DNA of 64,000 nt from Egicoccus sp. AB-alg6-2 (GTDB taxonomy: Bacteria > Actinomycetota > Nitriliruptoria > Nitriliruptorales > Nitriliruptoraceae), in NCBI RefSeq assembly GCF_041821025.1, contig NZ_JBGUAY010000001.1, positions 459,413 to 523,412 on the forward strand, written 5' to 3'. Each line of letters opens with the position of its first letter. Position 1 is the first letter of the stretch. The notes beneath the pieces are model-generated. The model was not told where the DNA came from, searched no databases, and worked only from the letters and a program-made list of their open reading frames with translations. Positions 56,222-64,000 of the stretch are shown here, piece by piece. Position numbers and translations under genes: made by a program.

Positions 56222-56797
56222 TCACGCCGGTAGGGACTCGAGGTACTCGCGGATCAACGGGTCGACGTCGGCCTCGCGGGTGGGATCGACCGCTGCAGCG
56301 GGCCCCTCGAGCAGGTGGACCCCGCGGGCGTCGCGGATGGCGGCCGCGAGATCGCGGGTGGCGCCGTGGGGTCGGGCGCCGCCGCTCTCGGTCTGGACGA
56401 CGAGGGTGGGGATGTCGAGTTCGTCGATGCGGTCCAACTCGGCCGCGTCGCCGGCCGGTACGTCCAGCAACACCAGGCCCCGCACCCGGTCGGGCGCCTG
56501 CAGGCCGGCGCGCAGGCACACCAGCGCGCCCTCGCCGTCGCCCGCGAGGATCGCCCGTTCGATGCCGCGGTGGTGCAGCAGTTCGAGCGCCAGGGCGGCG
56601 TGGTCGCGCACGCGGTCCTCGCCGTCGCCGGGCGGGTCCCACGCGATCAGCCGGTACACGCGGGCGAACCGGTCGAAGCGCGCCCGCAGATCCGCGGCGC
56701 TCCCCGTCGCCCCGGGGGTCAGCAGGATCGGTGGGCCCTCGCCACCGACGTCGTCGAAGTCAACCTCGTGCCGGCCGAGCCGGGCGGAGCTCGTCAC
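56222..56797 (-). CDS. Alpha/beta-hydrolase fold protein lacking a normal catalytic triad
   Basis: A 191-residue protein with the alpha/beta-hydrolase pattern (ILLTPGATGSAADLRARFDRFARVYRLIAWDPPGDG, then ERAILAGDGEGALVCLRAGLQAPDRVRGLVLLDVPAG). At the nucleophile elbow the usual G-x-S-x-G reads G-D-G-E-G, putting Gly88 where Ser should be, although an Asp sits one place earlier. The expected late Asp and His are not recognisable (TLVVQTESGG and LLEGPAAAVD). It is also about 60 residues shorter than typical members. It may be a non-catalytic ligand-binding relative. GTG start with GAGGG upstream. Its stop abuts the ligase stop with no gap. Confidence 0.7.
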   Translation of the reverse strand: MTSSARLGRHEVDFDDVGGEGPPILLTPGATGSAADLRARFDRFARVYRLIAWDPPGDGEDRVRDHAALALELLHHRGIERAILAGDGEGALVCLRAGLQAPDRVRGLVLLDVPAGDAAELDRIDELDIPTLVVQTESGGARPHGATRDLAAAIRDARGVHLLEGPAAAVDPTREADVDPLIREYLESLPA

Positions 56798-56846
56798 GTT
56801 CGCCCTCGTTCGTCGTCGGGAACGGCGGGACGCTACCGGGCCAGCG

Positions 56847-58466
56847 CTACTCGTCGCGGCCCTGAGGGATGGTGTCGTAGGCGTCGGGGGTGTAGCGCAC
56901 CCCCGGGTCCCACATCAGGAACTCCTCGACGCCCTGGTCCCGTGCGGCGCGGATCTGCTCGCGAACCTGGTGCGGACGGTCCCAGGCGCGATAGGTCGTG
57001 TCCTCGAGCCACGGCACGATGCGGGTGTCGGTGCCCTCGACCTGCGCCTTCCAGACCTGCAGCGTCGCGTCGATGATGTCGTAGGGCTGGCGGTTGGGAT
57101 CGGCGACGCCGTACTCCCCGGGGCCCCAGTGCGAGGGATAGATCATCGGCGCGACGTAGTCGAGGTACTGCGACATGCCCGGGACGTCCTGGGCGATCTG
57201 GGTGGGCCGGTCGGCGGCGATGCCGTACAGGGACGCGCCGTGCCTGACGCCGTACTTCGACAGCCGCTCGTCCGCCAGCCGCGTGAACTCGATGATGGCC
57301 GGCTCGAGCGGTTCGTCGTTGGGGATGCCCTCGAGCACGAGGTTGGCCCGGGGACCGTCCGGCTTGCGGATGTAGTCCCAGAGGATGTCGTCGACGCCGG
57401 CGCGGGCGGCCTCCTCGGCGATGGCGAGGTTGTACTCGATGACGTCGGGGTGGGAGAAGTTGGTGAAGCAGCACTCGTAGCGGCCGGTGTAGGGCTCGCC
57501 GTCGGTGGTCTGCACCAGCCAGTCGAGGTGGCCGTTGTCGCGGGCCCACGGACCGAGCTTCGGGTCGCGGAAGGCCACGATGCGACCGGCGACGTGGATG
57601 CCGCGTTCGTGCAGGAAGGCGATGGTCTCCTCGAGGTCGTACACGCCCTCGTTGGCGCCCGACTCGATCGCGAGCTCGACCTCGCTGTTCCAGCCGATGC
57701 GGCCACCCTCGTCCTTGAGCGTGAGCGCGATCGAATTGATGATCCCGTCGTCGACCATGGCGAGAATGCGCTCGCGGAAGCTCGGGGTCGCCCACGCGTG
57801 CGGCGTGACGTGGACGCTGCGGACGAGGTCGACCTCGACGCGCGAGGGGACCGTCACCAGTGTGAAGGCGTCGTCGCTGCTGTTGCCGGCGGCGTCGACG
57901 GCGACGATCTGCAGTTCACCCTCGGGCGCGTCCGTCAGTTCGAGCTCGAAGCCGCCGTCCTGGTCCGCCGTCGTCTCCTGGTCGGCCACGGTCACCGCCG
58001 CACCCGGTTCCGTGGTACCGGCCACCACCACCGGTTCCCCGGCGACGACCGCGCTGTCCGGGGAGATGAGCTCGATCTCGGGTGGCGTGGCGTCCACGGC
58101 GAACCGCCACTCGTGCAGCACCTCGGGCTCCGCCGCCTCGTCGTCGGTCTCGACCGGGGTCCGCTGCACCGCCAGGTGGTACTCCCCGTCGTCGAGCGTG
58201 TCCGGCGACCACCGCAGCGTCCCGGCGTCGCGGTCGGCGTCGACCGCGTGCGCGTCGAGCACGAAACCGACCGTTTCGGGCACCCCGTCGTCGCTGCTGA
58301 CCTCCCAGGCCGCCTCGCCCAGGGTGTCGGCGTTGAACAGGGTGCCGTCCTCGGGCCCGGCGAACTCCAGCGGGGCCTCGGGTTCGCCCTGACAGGCGGT
58401 CAGCACCGCCACAGCCGCGAAACCGGCACACAACCAGGTCCCGATGCGTTGCCCGTTGCGCCTCAT
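56847..58466 (-). CDS. Putative glycoside hydrolase lipoprotein (DUF4015-like) with Ig-like domain
   Basis: A 539-residue exported protein. The signal peptide ends in LTAC with Cys25. A beta-rich region and a bacterial Ig-like domain (PPEIELISPDSAVVAGEPVVVAGTTEPGAAVTV...IVAVDAAGNSSDD, about 125-205) precede a TIM-barrel of the DUF4015/GH-like kind. The barrel shows VRSVHVTPHAWATPSFRERILAMVDDGIINSIALTLKDEGGRIGW, AGRIVAFRDPKLG, ILWDYIRKPDG and PMIYPSHWGPGEYG. Acidic residues at strand ends could be catalytic. The substrate, perhaps a wall or capsule glycan, is unknown. It is divergent from the deacetylase gene. Confidence 0.8.
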   Translation of the reverse strand: MRRNGQRIGTWLCAGFAAVAVLTACQGEPEAPLEFAGPEDGTLFNADTLGEAAWEVSSDDGVPETVGFVLDAHAVDADRDAGTLRWSPDTLDDGEYHLAVQRTPVETDDEAAEPEVLHEWRFAVDATPPEIELISPDSAVVAGEPVVVAGTTEPGAAVTVADQETTADQDGGFELELTDAPEGELQIVAVDAAGNSSDDAFTLVTVPSRVEVDLVRSVHVTPHAWATPSFRERILAMVDDGIINSIALTLKDEGGRIGWNSEVELAIESGANEGVYDLEETIAFLHERGIHVAGRIVAFRDPKLGPWARDNGHLDWLVQTTDGEPYTGRYECCFTNFSHPDVIEYNLAIAEEAARAGVDDILWDYIRKPDGPRANLVLEGIPNDEPLEPAIIEFTRLADERLSKYGVRHGASLYGIAADRPTQIAQDVPGMSQYLDYVAPMIYPSHWGPGEYGVADPNRQPYDIIDATLQVWKAQVEGTDTRIVPWLEDTTYRAWDRPHQVREQIRAARDQGVEEFLMWDPGVRYTPDAYDTIPQGRDE

Positions 58467-58613
58467 GCCGCCCCCGTACTCCGTGGTTTCCTCGCCGTGT
58501 GCGCGAGGGACGGTATCCGTTGCCCGGAGGCGTCATCGCCGGGTCGAGGGCGCCCCGGCGGCCCGATACGGTCACGCGACCACACCGCCGCGCCACTGCA
58601 CCATGGGGATGCC

Positions 58614-59759
58614 TTGTCCGACGTCACCATCCACGCCCGCACCCGCCCGCCACGCCGCGGCGCCCTCGTCGTCGCCGCCGCGCTGCTGCTCGGCGCCTGC
58701 GCCGGGCAGCCCGAGGGGCCGACGGGGGATCCCCTGGTCGCGCCCGAGGACGCGGTCACGCCGGCCGGGGACGACGTCGCCGCCCCCGACCCCGAGGACG
58801 ACGACCCGCAGGCGGACCCCGAGGAGGCCGAGGCGGGGGTCGGCGACGAGGGCGAGCCGCTGCCCGACCCGGCCGAGGTCGGCGCGAACGAACTGGGGCA
58901 GATCCCGATCCTGATGTACCACCGCCTCCTGCCGGACGGCGGCGGCGAGTACGACCTGACCGCCGACGAGTTCCGCGGCGAGTTGCAGTGGCTCTACGAC
59001 CACGGCTACCGGCCGGTGCGCATGGCCGACGTCGCGGCGGGGCGGATCGACCTGCCGGCCGGCACGTCGCCGGTGGTACTGACCTTCGACGACTCCACGC
59101 GTGAGCAGTTCGCCCTGGACGCCGACGGCGCGGTCGCGCCGGACACCAAGGTCGGCATCCTCGAGGAATTCGGCGAGCGGCACGAGGACTGGGACGCCAC
59201 CGCCGCCTCGTTCTACGTCATCACCAGCTCGCTCTTCGGTGGCGGGGATCGCGGCGAGGGGCTGCTGACGGCCCTGGCCGAGCGCGGCTACGAGATCGGC
59301 AACCACACCCATACGCACCGCAACCTCGGGCAGGCCGACGGCGCCGAGGTCCAGCAGGAGCTGACGCAGAACTCGGCGATGGTCGAGGAGCTGACCGGCG
59401 CGCCGACCGCCACCCTGTCGCTGCCGTTCGGTGTGCGTCCGCAGGACCATGCCCTCTCGCTCGCGGGTGAAGCCGACGGGATCGGCTACGAGCACCAGGC
59501 GGCGCTGTTGGTCGGATCCGGACCCGCGCCGTCGCCCTTCCACCGCGAGTGGGATCCCGTCGGCGTGCCCAGGATCCGTTCGTCGCCCTCGTGGGACGGC
59601 GGGGACCCGGACTGGGGCTCCGCCTTCTGGCTGCAGGTGCTCGAGGACCACCCGGAGCGCAGGTACGTCTCCGACGGCGACCCCGACACCATCGCCTTCC
59701 CGGCGGACCTCCAGGACGGCCTCTCGCCCGAGTACGCGGACCGGGCACTGGCGTACTGA
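58614..59759 (+). CDS. Polysaccharide deacetylase family lipoprotein
   Basis: A 381-residue exported protein. The best start is TTG 58614 with GGGGAT upstream, giving a signal peptide ending in the lipobox LGAC (Cys29). A very acidic linker (about 35-85) leads to a NodB-type domain. VVLTFDDS places the metal Asp pair at 159-160, and NHTHTHRNL gives the HxxxH ligands (His231, His235). LPILMYHRLLP-like IPILMYHRLL opens the domain. It would remove acetyl groups from a surface polysaccharide. The frame is open far upstream, but that sequence is antisense to the glycosidase gene and not coding. Confidence 0.85.
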   Translation: MSDVTIHARTRPPRRGALVVAAALLLGACAGQPEGPTGDPLVAPEDAVTPAGDDVAAPDPEDDDPQADPEEAEAGVGDEGEPLPDPAEVGANELGQIPILMYHRLLPDGGGEYDLTADEFRGELQWLYDHGYRPVRMADVAAGRIDLPAGTSPVVLTFDDSTREQFALDADGAVAPDTKVGILEEFGERHEDWDATAASFYVITSSLFGGGDRGEGLLTALAERGYEIGNHTHTHRNLGQADGAEVQQELTQNSAMVEELTGAPTATLSLPFGVRPQDHALSLAGEADGIGYEHQAALLVGSGPAPSPFHREWDPVGVPRIRSSPSWDGGDPDWGSAFWLQVLEDHPERRYVSDGDPDTIAFPADLQDGLSPEYADRALAY

Positions 59760-59857
59760 CGGCGGCGACAGCCACGGATGAACGGCCCTGCGCGGCGGTT
59801 GCGGTCACGGTCGCCCGCGACGACCCTCGGACCATCCCCGACCCCGGAGCTGCGCCC

Positions 59858-61243
59858 GTGCACGTCGACGCCGACCGCCTTCTGCCCGCCGAGCCGGCCC
59901 GGAGCCTCGATGACCACCTCGCCGCTGGCGGCGGTGCCGGTCTCGCCCGGGCCCTCGAACTCGACGGCGACGCGATCATCGACGAGATCGACCGGGCTGG
60001 CCTGCGGGGTCGCGGTGGCGCCGGATTCCCGACGGCCCGCAAGTGGCGGGGGGTGCTCGAGACCGCCGCGAGTGCCGGCGGGCGACTGAGCCTGGTCGCC
60101 AACGCCGCCGAGGGCGAACCGGGCACCTACAAGGACCGGGTGCTGATCGAACAGCAGCCCTACGCCTTCCTCGAGGGCATCTGCATCGCCCTGCACGCGA
60201 CGCAGGCCGGCTCGGCGCACGTGGGTATCAAGGCCAAGTTCACCGGCCCCGTCGAGCGCCTGCAGACCGCGCTGGCCGAGGTGCGTGCGGCCGGCTGGCC
60301 GGGTGCGGACCGCATCGAAGTGGTGCTCGGCCCCGACGCCTACCTGTTCGGCGAAGAGACCGGGATGCTCGAGGTCATCGAGGGCAAGTTGCCGATGCCG
60401 CGCATCGTCCGCCCCTACGAGCAGGGACTGCACGCCGCCACCAGCGCGCCCAACCCCACGATCGTCAACAACGTCGAGACGCTGTCCCACGTGGCCGCGA
60501 TCCTGGCCAACGGTGCCGACTGGTTCCGTCAGGCCGGGACCGACTCGTCCCCGGGCACCATGATCTTCACCGTGGTCGGGGACGTGGACAATCCCGGCGT
60601 GTACGAGTTGGCGCTCGGGACCCCGCTGCGGACCCTGTTGGTCGACATCGCCGGTGCCCGCGACATCAAGGCCGTCTACTCCGGCGTCTCCACCTCGGTG
60701 CTGACCCCCGACCGGCTCGACGTGCCACTCGGGTTCGACGAGATGCGCGACATCGGCGCCGGCATGGGGTCGGGGGGCTTCGTCGTCTACGACACCTCCC
60801 GCAGCATCGTCGACGTCCTCAGCGTGCTGATCCGCTTCCTCGCGATCGAGTCCTGCGGGCAGTGCAACGCCTGCAAGCTGGGCAACACCGCCATGGCCGA
60901 GGTGCTGTTCGCGGTCCAGCGCGGCGAGGCGACCCAGGCGGACCTCGAAACCCTCCTGCGCCGCAGCCACACGGTCACGGACGGCAACCGCTGCTACCTG
61001 CCGGTCGGCTCGCAGTTGCTGGTCGCCAGCACGATGCAGGCCTTCGTCGACGAGTTCGTCGCCACCGTCGAGCGCGGCGAACCGACGCCGGCGGACCTGC
61101 CGACGCCGTTGATCGACGCCATCGACGAGTCGACCGGCGAGGTGATCTACCACCCGCGCTACCACCTCAAGCGCAGCGACTGGTCCTACACCGACGCCGA
61201 CCCCCGCGACGAACGGCTCGCCGCCATCCGCGACGGCGGCTGA
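59858..61243 (+). CDS. NuoF-like NADH-binding flavoprotein, stand-alone
   Basis: A 461-residue protein of the complex I 51-kDa family. GRGGAGFPTARKW is the NADH site, and AAEGEPGTYKDR is the FMN/NADH loop, where NADEGEPG is usual. A SLBB-like domain with FTVVGDVDNPGVYELALG comes next. The 4Fe-4S ligands are Cys333, Cys336, Cys339 (SCGQCNACK) and Cys379. No nuoE, nuoG or other complex I gene is adjacent, and the C-terminus has an extra tail (ESTGEVIYHPRYHLKRSDWSY). It may pass electrons from NADH to a separate partner. GTG 59858 has GGAG 9 bases upstream. It is convergent with the sugar kinase gene. Confidence 0.85.
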   Translation: MHVDADRLLPAEPARSLDDHLAAGGGAGLARALELDGDAIIDEIDRAGLRGRGGAGFPTARKWRGVLETAASAGGRLSLVANAAEGEPGTYKDRVLIEQQPYAFLEGICIALHATQAGSAHVGIKAKFTGPVERLQTALAEVRAAGWPGADRIEVVLGPDAYLFGEETGMLEVIEGKLPMPRIVRPYEQGLHAATSAPNPTIVNNVETLSHVAAILANGADWFRQAGTDSSPGTMIFTVVGDVDNPGVYELALGTPLRTLLVDIAGARDIKAVYSGVSTSVLTPDRLDVPLGFDEMRDIGAGMGSGGFVVYDTSRSIVDVLSVLIRFLAIESCGQCNACKLGNTAMAEVLFAVQRGEATQADLETLLRRSHTVTDGNRCYLPVGSQLLVASTMQAFVDEFVATVERGEPTPADLPTPLIDAIDESTGEVIYHPRYHLKRSDWSYTDADPRDERLAAIRDGG

Positions 61244-61250
61244 GCGGACG

Positions 61251-62177
61251 TCACAGCTCGTCGGCCCGCGGAGGGTCGGCGCCGGGGCGCGTGCACGTGA
61301 TCGCCGCCACCCGGACGGCGGTCTGCAGCGCCTCGCGCCACGCCGTGACGTCCAGGACCTCGAGGCCCGCGCGTGAGAGCGCGGAACGGGCTTCCAACGC
61401 GTGCAGCAGGCCGGCCGTGAACGCGTCGCCCGCGCCGACGGTGTCGACCACCTCGACGCGCAGGCCGGCGACCTCGACCACCTCCCCGGAGGCGAGATGG
61501 GCCTCGGCACCGTCGGGTCCGCGGGTCACGACCACCGCCGCGGGGCCGTTCTGTGCCCACCGGTGCGCCACCTCGACGGGATCCTGGTCGGGGTGGAGCA
61601 GGCGCAGGTCCTCGTCGCTGACCTTCACGAGGTCGAGACCGGGAACCAGCTGCTCGAGCCGGGCACCGTAGTCCTGCAGGTCGTCGATCACGGTCGGACG
61701 CACGTTGGGGTCCAGGCTCCGCAGCCCGTCACCGCGGTCGCGGGACAGCAGTTCTGTCACCGCCGCACCCGCGTGCGGCGTCGTCAGCGTGATGGCGCCG
61801 AGCGAGACGTGCACGGCGTCGGTCGCGTCCCAGCCGTCGAGGTGGCGCACGCCCAACTCGGCCGCGCTCGTGCCGGTCAGGTAGAAGCCGTACGAGGCGC
61901 GCCCCTGGTCGTCGAGGTGGACGACGGCCAGGGTCGTCGGCGCGTCGGTCCGGGTCGCCAGCCGCAGCGAGACGCCCTCGCGGCCCAGCCGGGTGGCCAA
62001 CTGCTCACCGAAGGGGTCCCGCGAGAGGCAGCCGACGTAGGCGGTCGGCGAACCGAGCCGACCCAGACCGACGGCGACGTTGTAGGGGGATCCGCCCGGC
62101 AGCGGGTGCCGGGCGTCCGCGGCCTCGCCCGGCGCCGGCGCGAGGTCGACGAGCGCCTCGCCGACGACGACGATCAC
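61251..62177 (-). CDS. PfkB-family carbohydrate kinase
   Basis: A 308-residue ribokinase-fold enzyme. VVVGEALVDLAP and GGSPYNVAVGLGRLGSPTAYVG are the substrate-side start. VVDTVGAGDAFTAGLLHAL carries the catalytic Asp and anion hole. It resembles fructokinases and 2-keto-3-deoxygluconate kinases. GTG at 62177 starts 7 bases after the glucosidase stop without its own Shine-Dalgarno, so translation is probably coupled. With the glucosidase it suggests hydrolysis of an oligosaccharide such as sucrose and phosphorylation of a released sugar, perhaps fructose. Confidence 0.88.
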   Translation of the reverse strand: MIVVVGEALVDLAPAPGEAADARHPLPGGSPYNVAVGLGRLGSPTAYVGCLSRDPFGEQLATRLGREGVSLRLATRTDAPTTLAVVHLDDQGRASYGFYLTGTSAAELGVRHLDGWDATDAVHVSLGAITLTTPHAGAAVTELLSRDRGDGLRSLDPNVRPTVIDDLQDYGARLEQLVPGLDLVKVSDEDLRLLHPDQDPVEVAHRWAQNGPAAVVVTRGPDGAEAHLASGEVVEVAGLRVEVVDTVGAGDAFTAGLLHALEARSALSRAGLEVLDVTAWREALQTAVRVAAITCTRPGADPPRADEL

Positions 62178-62193
62178 GGCGCGATCACGGCGC
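62172..62193 (-). repeat. 11-base tandem duplication at the glucosidase/kinase junction
   Basis: Two identical 11-base copies (62172-62182 and 62183-62193) lie head to tail. Read on the - strand each contains GTGA: the first copy supplies the TGA stop of the glucosidase, the second the GTG start of the kinase. Confidence 0.85.
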
Positions 62194-63807
62194 GAGTTCG
62201 ACGAACACGGCGGTGTCGGCCGGCAGGCGCAGGGTCGCGCCCGACACCGTGGCGCCGTCGGCGCTGGCATACGCGAGACGCCCGCTCCGCGGCAGGGTCA
62301 GTTCGGCGACGGCATCGGAGGCCGCGTCGGACCCGACGTGCAGGGCCACCACGATGTCGGCGGGCTCGTCGGCCTCGCCCCGGCGCTCGCTGCGCAGCAG
62401 CGCCAGGACCGGGCCGGCGTCGGTGAGCCAGGACCACGTCGAACCGTCGCGCAACGCCGGCAGCGCCCGTCGGGCCCGCAGCAGCTCGCGCGTGCGCTCG
62501 AGCGGGGACCCGGCCCGGCCGGTCTGCGCGGCGACGGTGTGCTCGGGGCGCCGGTTGTCGCCGAACGGCAACCAGGGGGCGCCGTTCGTGAAGCCGAACC
62601 CCTCGCCCGGCTCCCACAGCATGGGGGTGCGCACCGGGTCCCGGCCCTTCGCGCCGGGGTTTCTGACCGCGATGGGGTCCTGGGCGGAGTCGTCGGCCAG
62701 TTCGCCGTCGTCCAGGCCGAGCTCGTCGCCCTGGTACAGGAACGGGACGCCCGGCAGACCGCAGAGCAACGTCAGGTAGGCGCGCGCCCGCCGGGCGCCG
62801 AGCTCGCCGCCACCGAAGCGGGTCGCCGCCCGCGGGTCGTCGTGACTGCCGAGCGGCCACGCGAAGTTCTCCCCGGCCGCCTCGAGCAGCCCGCCGAGTG
62901 TGGTGCGGATCTCCTCGACGTCCCAGGCGGTGTGCAGGGTCGCGAACGCGAACGCGAGATGGAGTCCGTCGCGGCGTTCGACGTAGCGGCGGAGGCGGTC
63001 GGTCTCGAGCAGGTACACCTCGCCGAGCAGCATGGCGTCGTGCTTGCTCGCGACCTGGTTCCACTCGCGGTAGATGTCGAGGACGCCTTCCTGGTCCTGG
63101 TCGAAGCGGTGGTCGAACGAGCGGAACCGCTCACGAGGCGAGGCGTCGGGCCCGACCTCGCGCAGGACCGGGTTGTCGCGGAACTGCTCGTCCTTCACCA
63201 GGGCGTGGGCGACGTCGATGCGGATCCCGTCGACCCCGCGGGTGAACCAGGTGTCGATGACGTCGACGAAGGCGGCCCGGACGTCCTCGTTGGCCCAGTT
63301 GAGGTCCGGCTGCTCCGGCAGGAACAGGTGCATCCAGTACTGCCCGGACGCCTCGTCGTAGGTCCAGGCGGGCCCGCCGAAATTGCTGACCCAGTTGTTC
63401 GGCGGACCGCCGTCGGGGGCGGGGTCGCGCCAGACGTACCAGTCCCGGTGGGTCGCGTCGCGTGAGGAGCGTGCGTCTCGGAACCAGGGGTGCTCGCTCG
63501 ACGAGTGGTTGGGGACCAGATCGAAGATCACCTTCAGTCCCAGCTCGTGGGCGCGGTCGATCAGCGCGACGGCGTCGTCGACGCTGCCGTACGTCGGTTC
63601 GACGCCGAGGTAGTCCGAGACGTCGTAGCCGTGGTCGGCCTGCGGCGAGGGGTAGAACGGCGTGATCCACACCAGGTCGACGCCCAGGTCTGCCAGGTAC
63701 GGCAGGCGCTGCCGGATGCCGGGCAGGTCGCCGACACCGTCACCGTCGCTGTCGGCGAACGAGCGCACGTAGATCTCGTAGCCGACCGCGCCCTGCCACC
63801 ACGTCAC
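62185..63807 (-). CDS. GH13 alpha-glucosidase / oligo-1,6-glucosidase
   Basis: A 540-residue intracellular GH13 enzyme (no signal peptide). WWQGAVGYEIYVRSFADSDGDGVGDLPGI and DLVPNHSSSEHPWF (region I) are typical. The nucleophile is Asp198 in GIRIDVAH, the acid/base Glu263 in LLGEVYLL, and the transition-state Asp323 in GSHDDPR. GVPFLYQGDELGL follows. Length and sequence fit alpha-glucosidase, isomaltase or sucrose-cleaving subfamilies. The specificity loop after Glu263 cannot be assigned by eye. GTG start has AAGGAG 5 bases upstream. It is the first gene of an operon with the PfkB kinase. Confidence 0.92.
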   Translation of the reverse strand: MTWWQGAVGYEIYVRSFADSDGDGVGDLPGIRQRLPYLADLGVDLVWITPFYPSPQADHGYDVSDYLGVEPTYGSVDDAVALIDRAHELGLKVIFDLVPNHSSSEHPWFRDARSSRDATHRDWYVWRDPAPDGGPPNNWVSNFGGPAWTYDEASGQYWMHLFLPEQPDLNWANEDVRAAFVDVIDTWFTRGVDGIRIDVAHALVKDEQFRDNPVLREVGPDASPRERFRSFDHRFDQDQEGVLDIYREWNQVASKHDAMLLGEVYLLETDRLRRYVERRDGLHLAFAFATLHTAWDVEEIRTTLGGLLEAAGENFAWPLGSHDDPRAATRFGGGELGARRARAYLTLLCGLPGVPFLYQGDELGLDDGELADDSAQDPIAVRNPGAKGRDPVRTPMLWEPGEGFGFTNGAPWLPFGDNRRPEHTVAAQTGRAGSPLERTRELLRARRALPALRDGSTWSWLTDAGPVLALLRSERRGEADEPADIVVALHVGSDAASDAVAELTLPRSGRLAYASADGATVSGATLRLPADTAVFVELAP

Positions 63808-63843
63808 CGCTACTCCTTCGTCGTCGGGGTCGTCTCGGCGGTC

Positions 63844-63878
63844 ACGCTACCGCCGACCAGGCGAACGCCGTGTTCGCC
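63844..63878 (-). promoter_or_regulatory. Candidate promoter and palindromic operator of the glucosidase operon
   Basis: On the - strand TAGCGT (63844-63849) is a possible -10, about 37 bases before the glucosidase start. GGCGAAC (63860-63866) and GTTCGCC (63872-63878) are a perfect 7-base inverted repeat with 5 bases between, lying over the expected -35 area. A sugar-responsive repressor, for example of the LacI family, could bind here. No regulator gene is in view. Confidence 0.5.
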
Positions 63879-64000
63879 GAGCGCCGATCCGACCCGTTTC
63901 CCGGCTTTCCGGTCTATCGTCGCACGTGATGCCGGCGGAGCACCGCCGCACCACACGACCGACGCCACCGTCGTCAGCCCGCACGGCGGTGGCATGACCT

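Noticed and set aside
56280..58613. Upstream part of the very long + frame that ends with the deacetylase
   Set aside because: It is antisense to the hydrolase and glycosidase genes, and only the part after TTG 58614 has a signal peptide and a domain.
63901..64000. A + strand gene starting at GTG 63926 or ATG 63929
   Set aside because: TATCGT at 63915-63920 resembles a -10, but fewer than 25 codons are visible before the window ends and the reading frame carries no recognisable feature.

Overview
The window is one continuous chromosomal segment of a very GC-rich bacterium. Codons end almost entirely in G or C, and GTG and TTG starts are common. Gene content and order point to an actinobacterium: a zincin of the DUF2342 family beside tilS, a CarD of mycobacterial length, a KGD-type 2-oxoglutarate dehydrogenase, an IdeR-like repressor, a DUF3263/LytR_C pair like Rv0430-Rv0431, and a CysO-like protein. 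The Spo0H-type sigma factor, acidic proteins and sodium-linked transporters fit a deep-branching lineage such as Nitriliruptoria or Euzebyales. That placement is inference, because no rRNA is present.

Positions 1-30200 carry a housekeeping block on the + strand whose order is close to the Bacillus tilS-hprT-ftsH...folP-folB-folK...lysS...clpC...disA-yacL-ispD-ispF...cysS...rlmB...sigH region and to mycobacterial Rv3626c-Rv3579c. It covers tRNA-Ile lysidine formation, purine salvage, membrane proteolysis, folate synthesis (folE, folP, folB, folK), pantothenate, CoA and NAD synthesis (panC, panD, nadC, coaX), lysyl- and cysteinyl-tRNA synthetases, ClpC, c-di-AMP synthesis, CarD, isoprenoid precursors (ispD, ispF) and rRNA methylation. 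Many of these genes overlap by 4 bases, which indicates translational coupling. A kinase/lipoprotein pair on the - strand, a LOG-family enzyme, an IdeR-like regulator, an SRPBCC protein, MutY and a helicase interrupt the block.

Positions 30200-44340 hold mostly single genes: an S9 peptidase; tRNA-Thr(UGU) followed by a non-coding array of four palindromic units about 62 bp apart; DUF3263 plus a VirR-like protein with 22 Glu-Pro repeats; an orphan response regulator; an alanine/glycine:cation symporter; a CysO-like sulfur carrier; a second proline-rich surface protein; a cation/Ca2+ exchanger; an FKBP lipoprotein, a nitrobindin-like protein and a CoA-disulfide-reductase-like flavoprotein in a row; RimK; a DNA glycosylase; and a penicillin-binding protein.

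Positions 44340-56800 contain kgd, then a PucR-type regulator, a complete branched-chain-type ABC transporter (binding protein, two permeases, two ATPases) and an acyl-CoA ligase. Together these suggest uptake of a carboxylic acid and its activation to a CoA thioester. A degenerate alpha/beta-hydrolase abuts the ligase tail to tail.

Positions 56800-64000 hold two divergent carbohydrate-active lipoproteins (a DUF4015-like glycosidase and a polysaccharide deacetylase), a stand-alone NuoF-like flavoprotein, and a GH13 glucosidase/PfkB sugar kinase operon with a candidate palindromic operator.

No transposase, integrase, phage gene, CRISPR array or rRNA was seen. The least explained structures are the palindromic array after tRNA-Thr, the alternative hairpins in the carD leader and before the LOG gene, the CysO-like protein with two residues after its Gly-Gly, and the kinase/lipoprotein pair.
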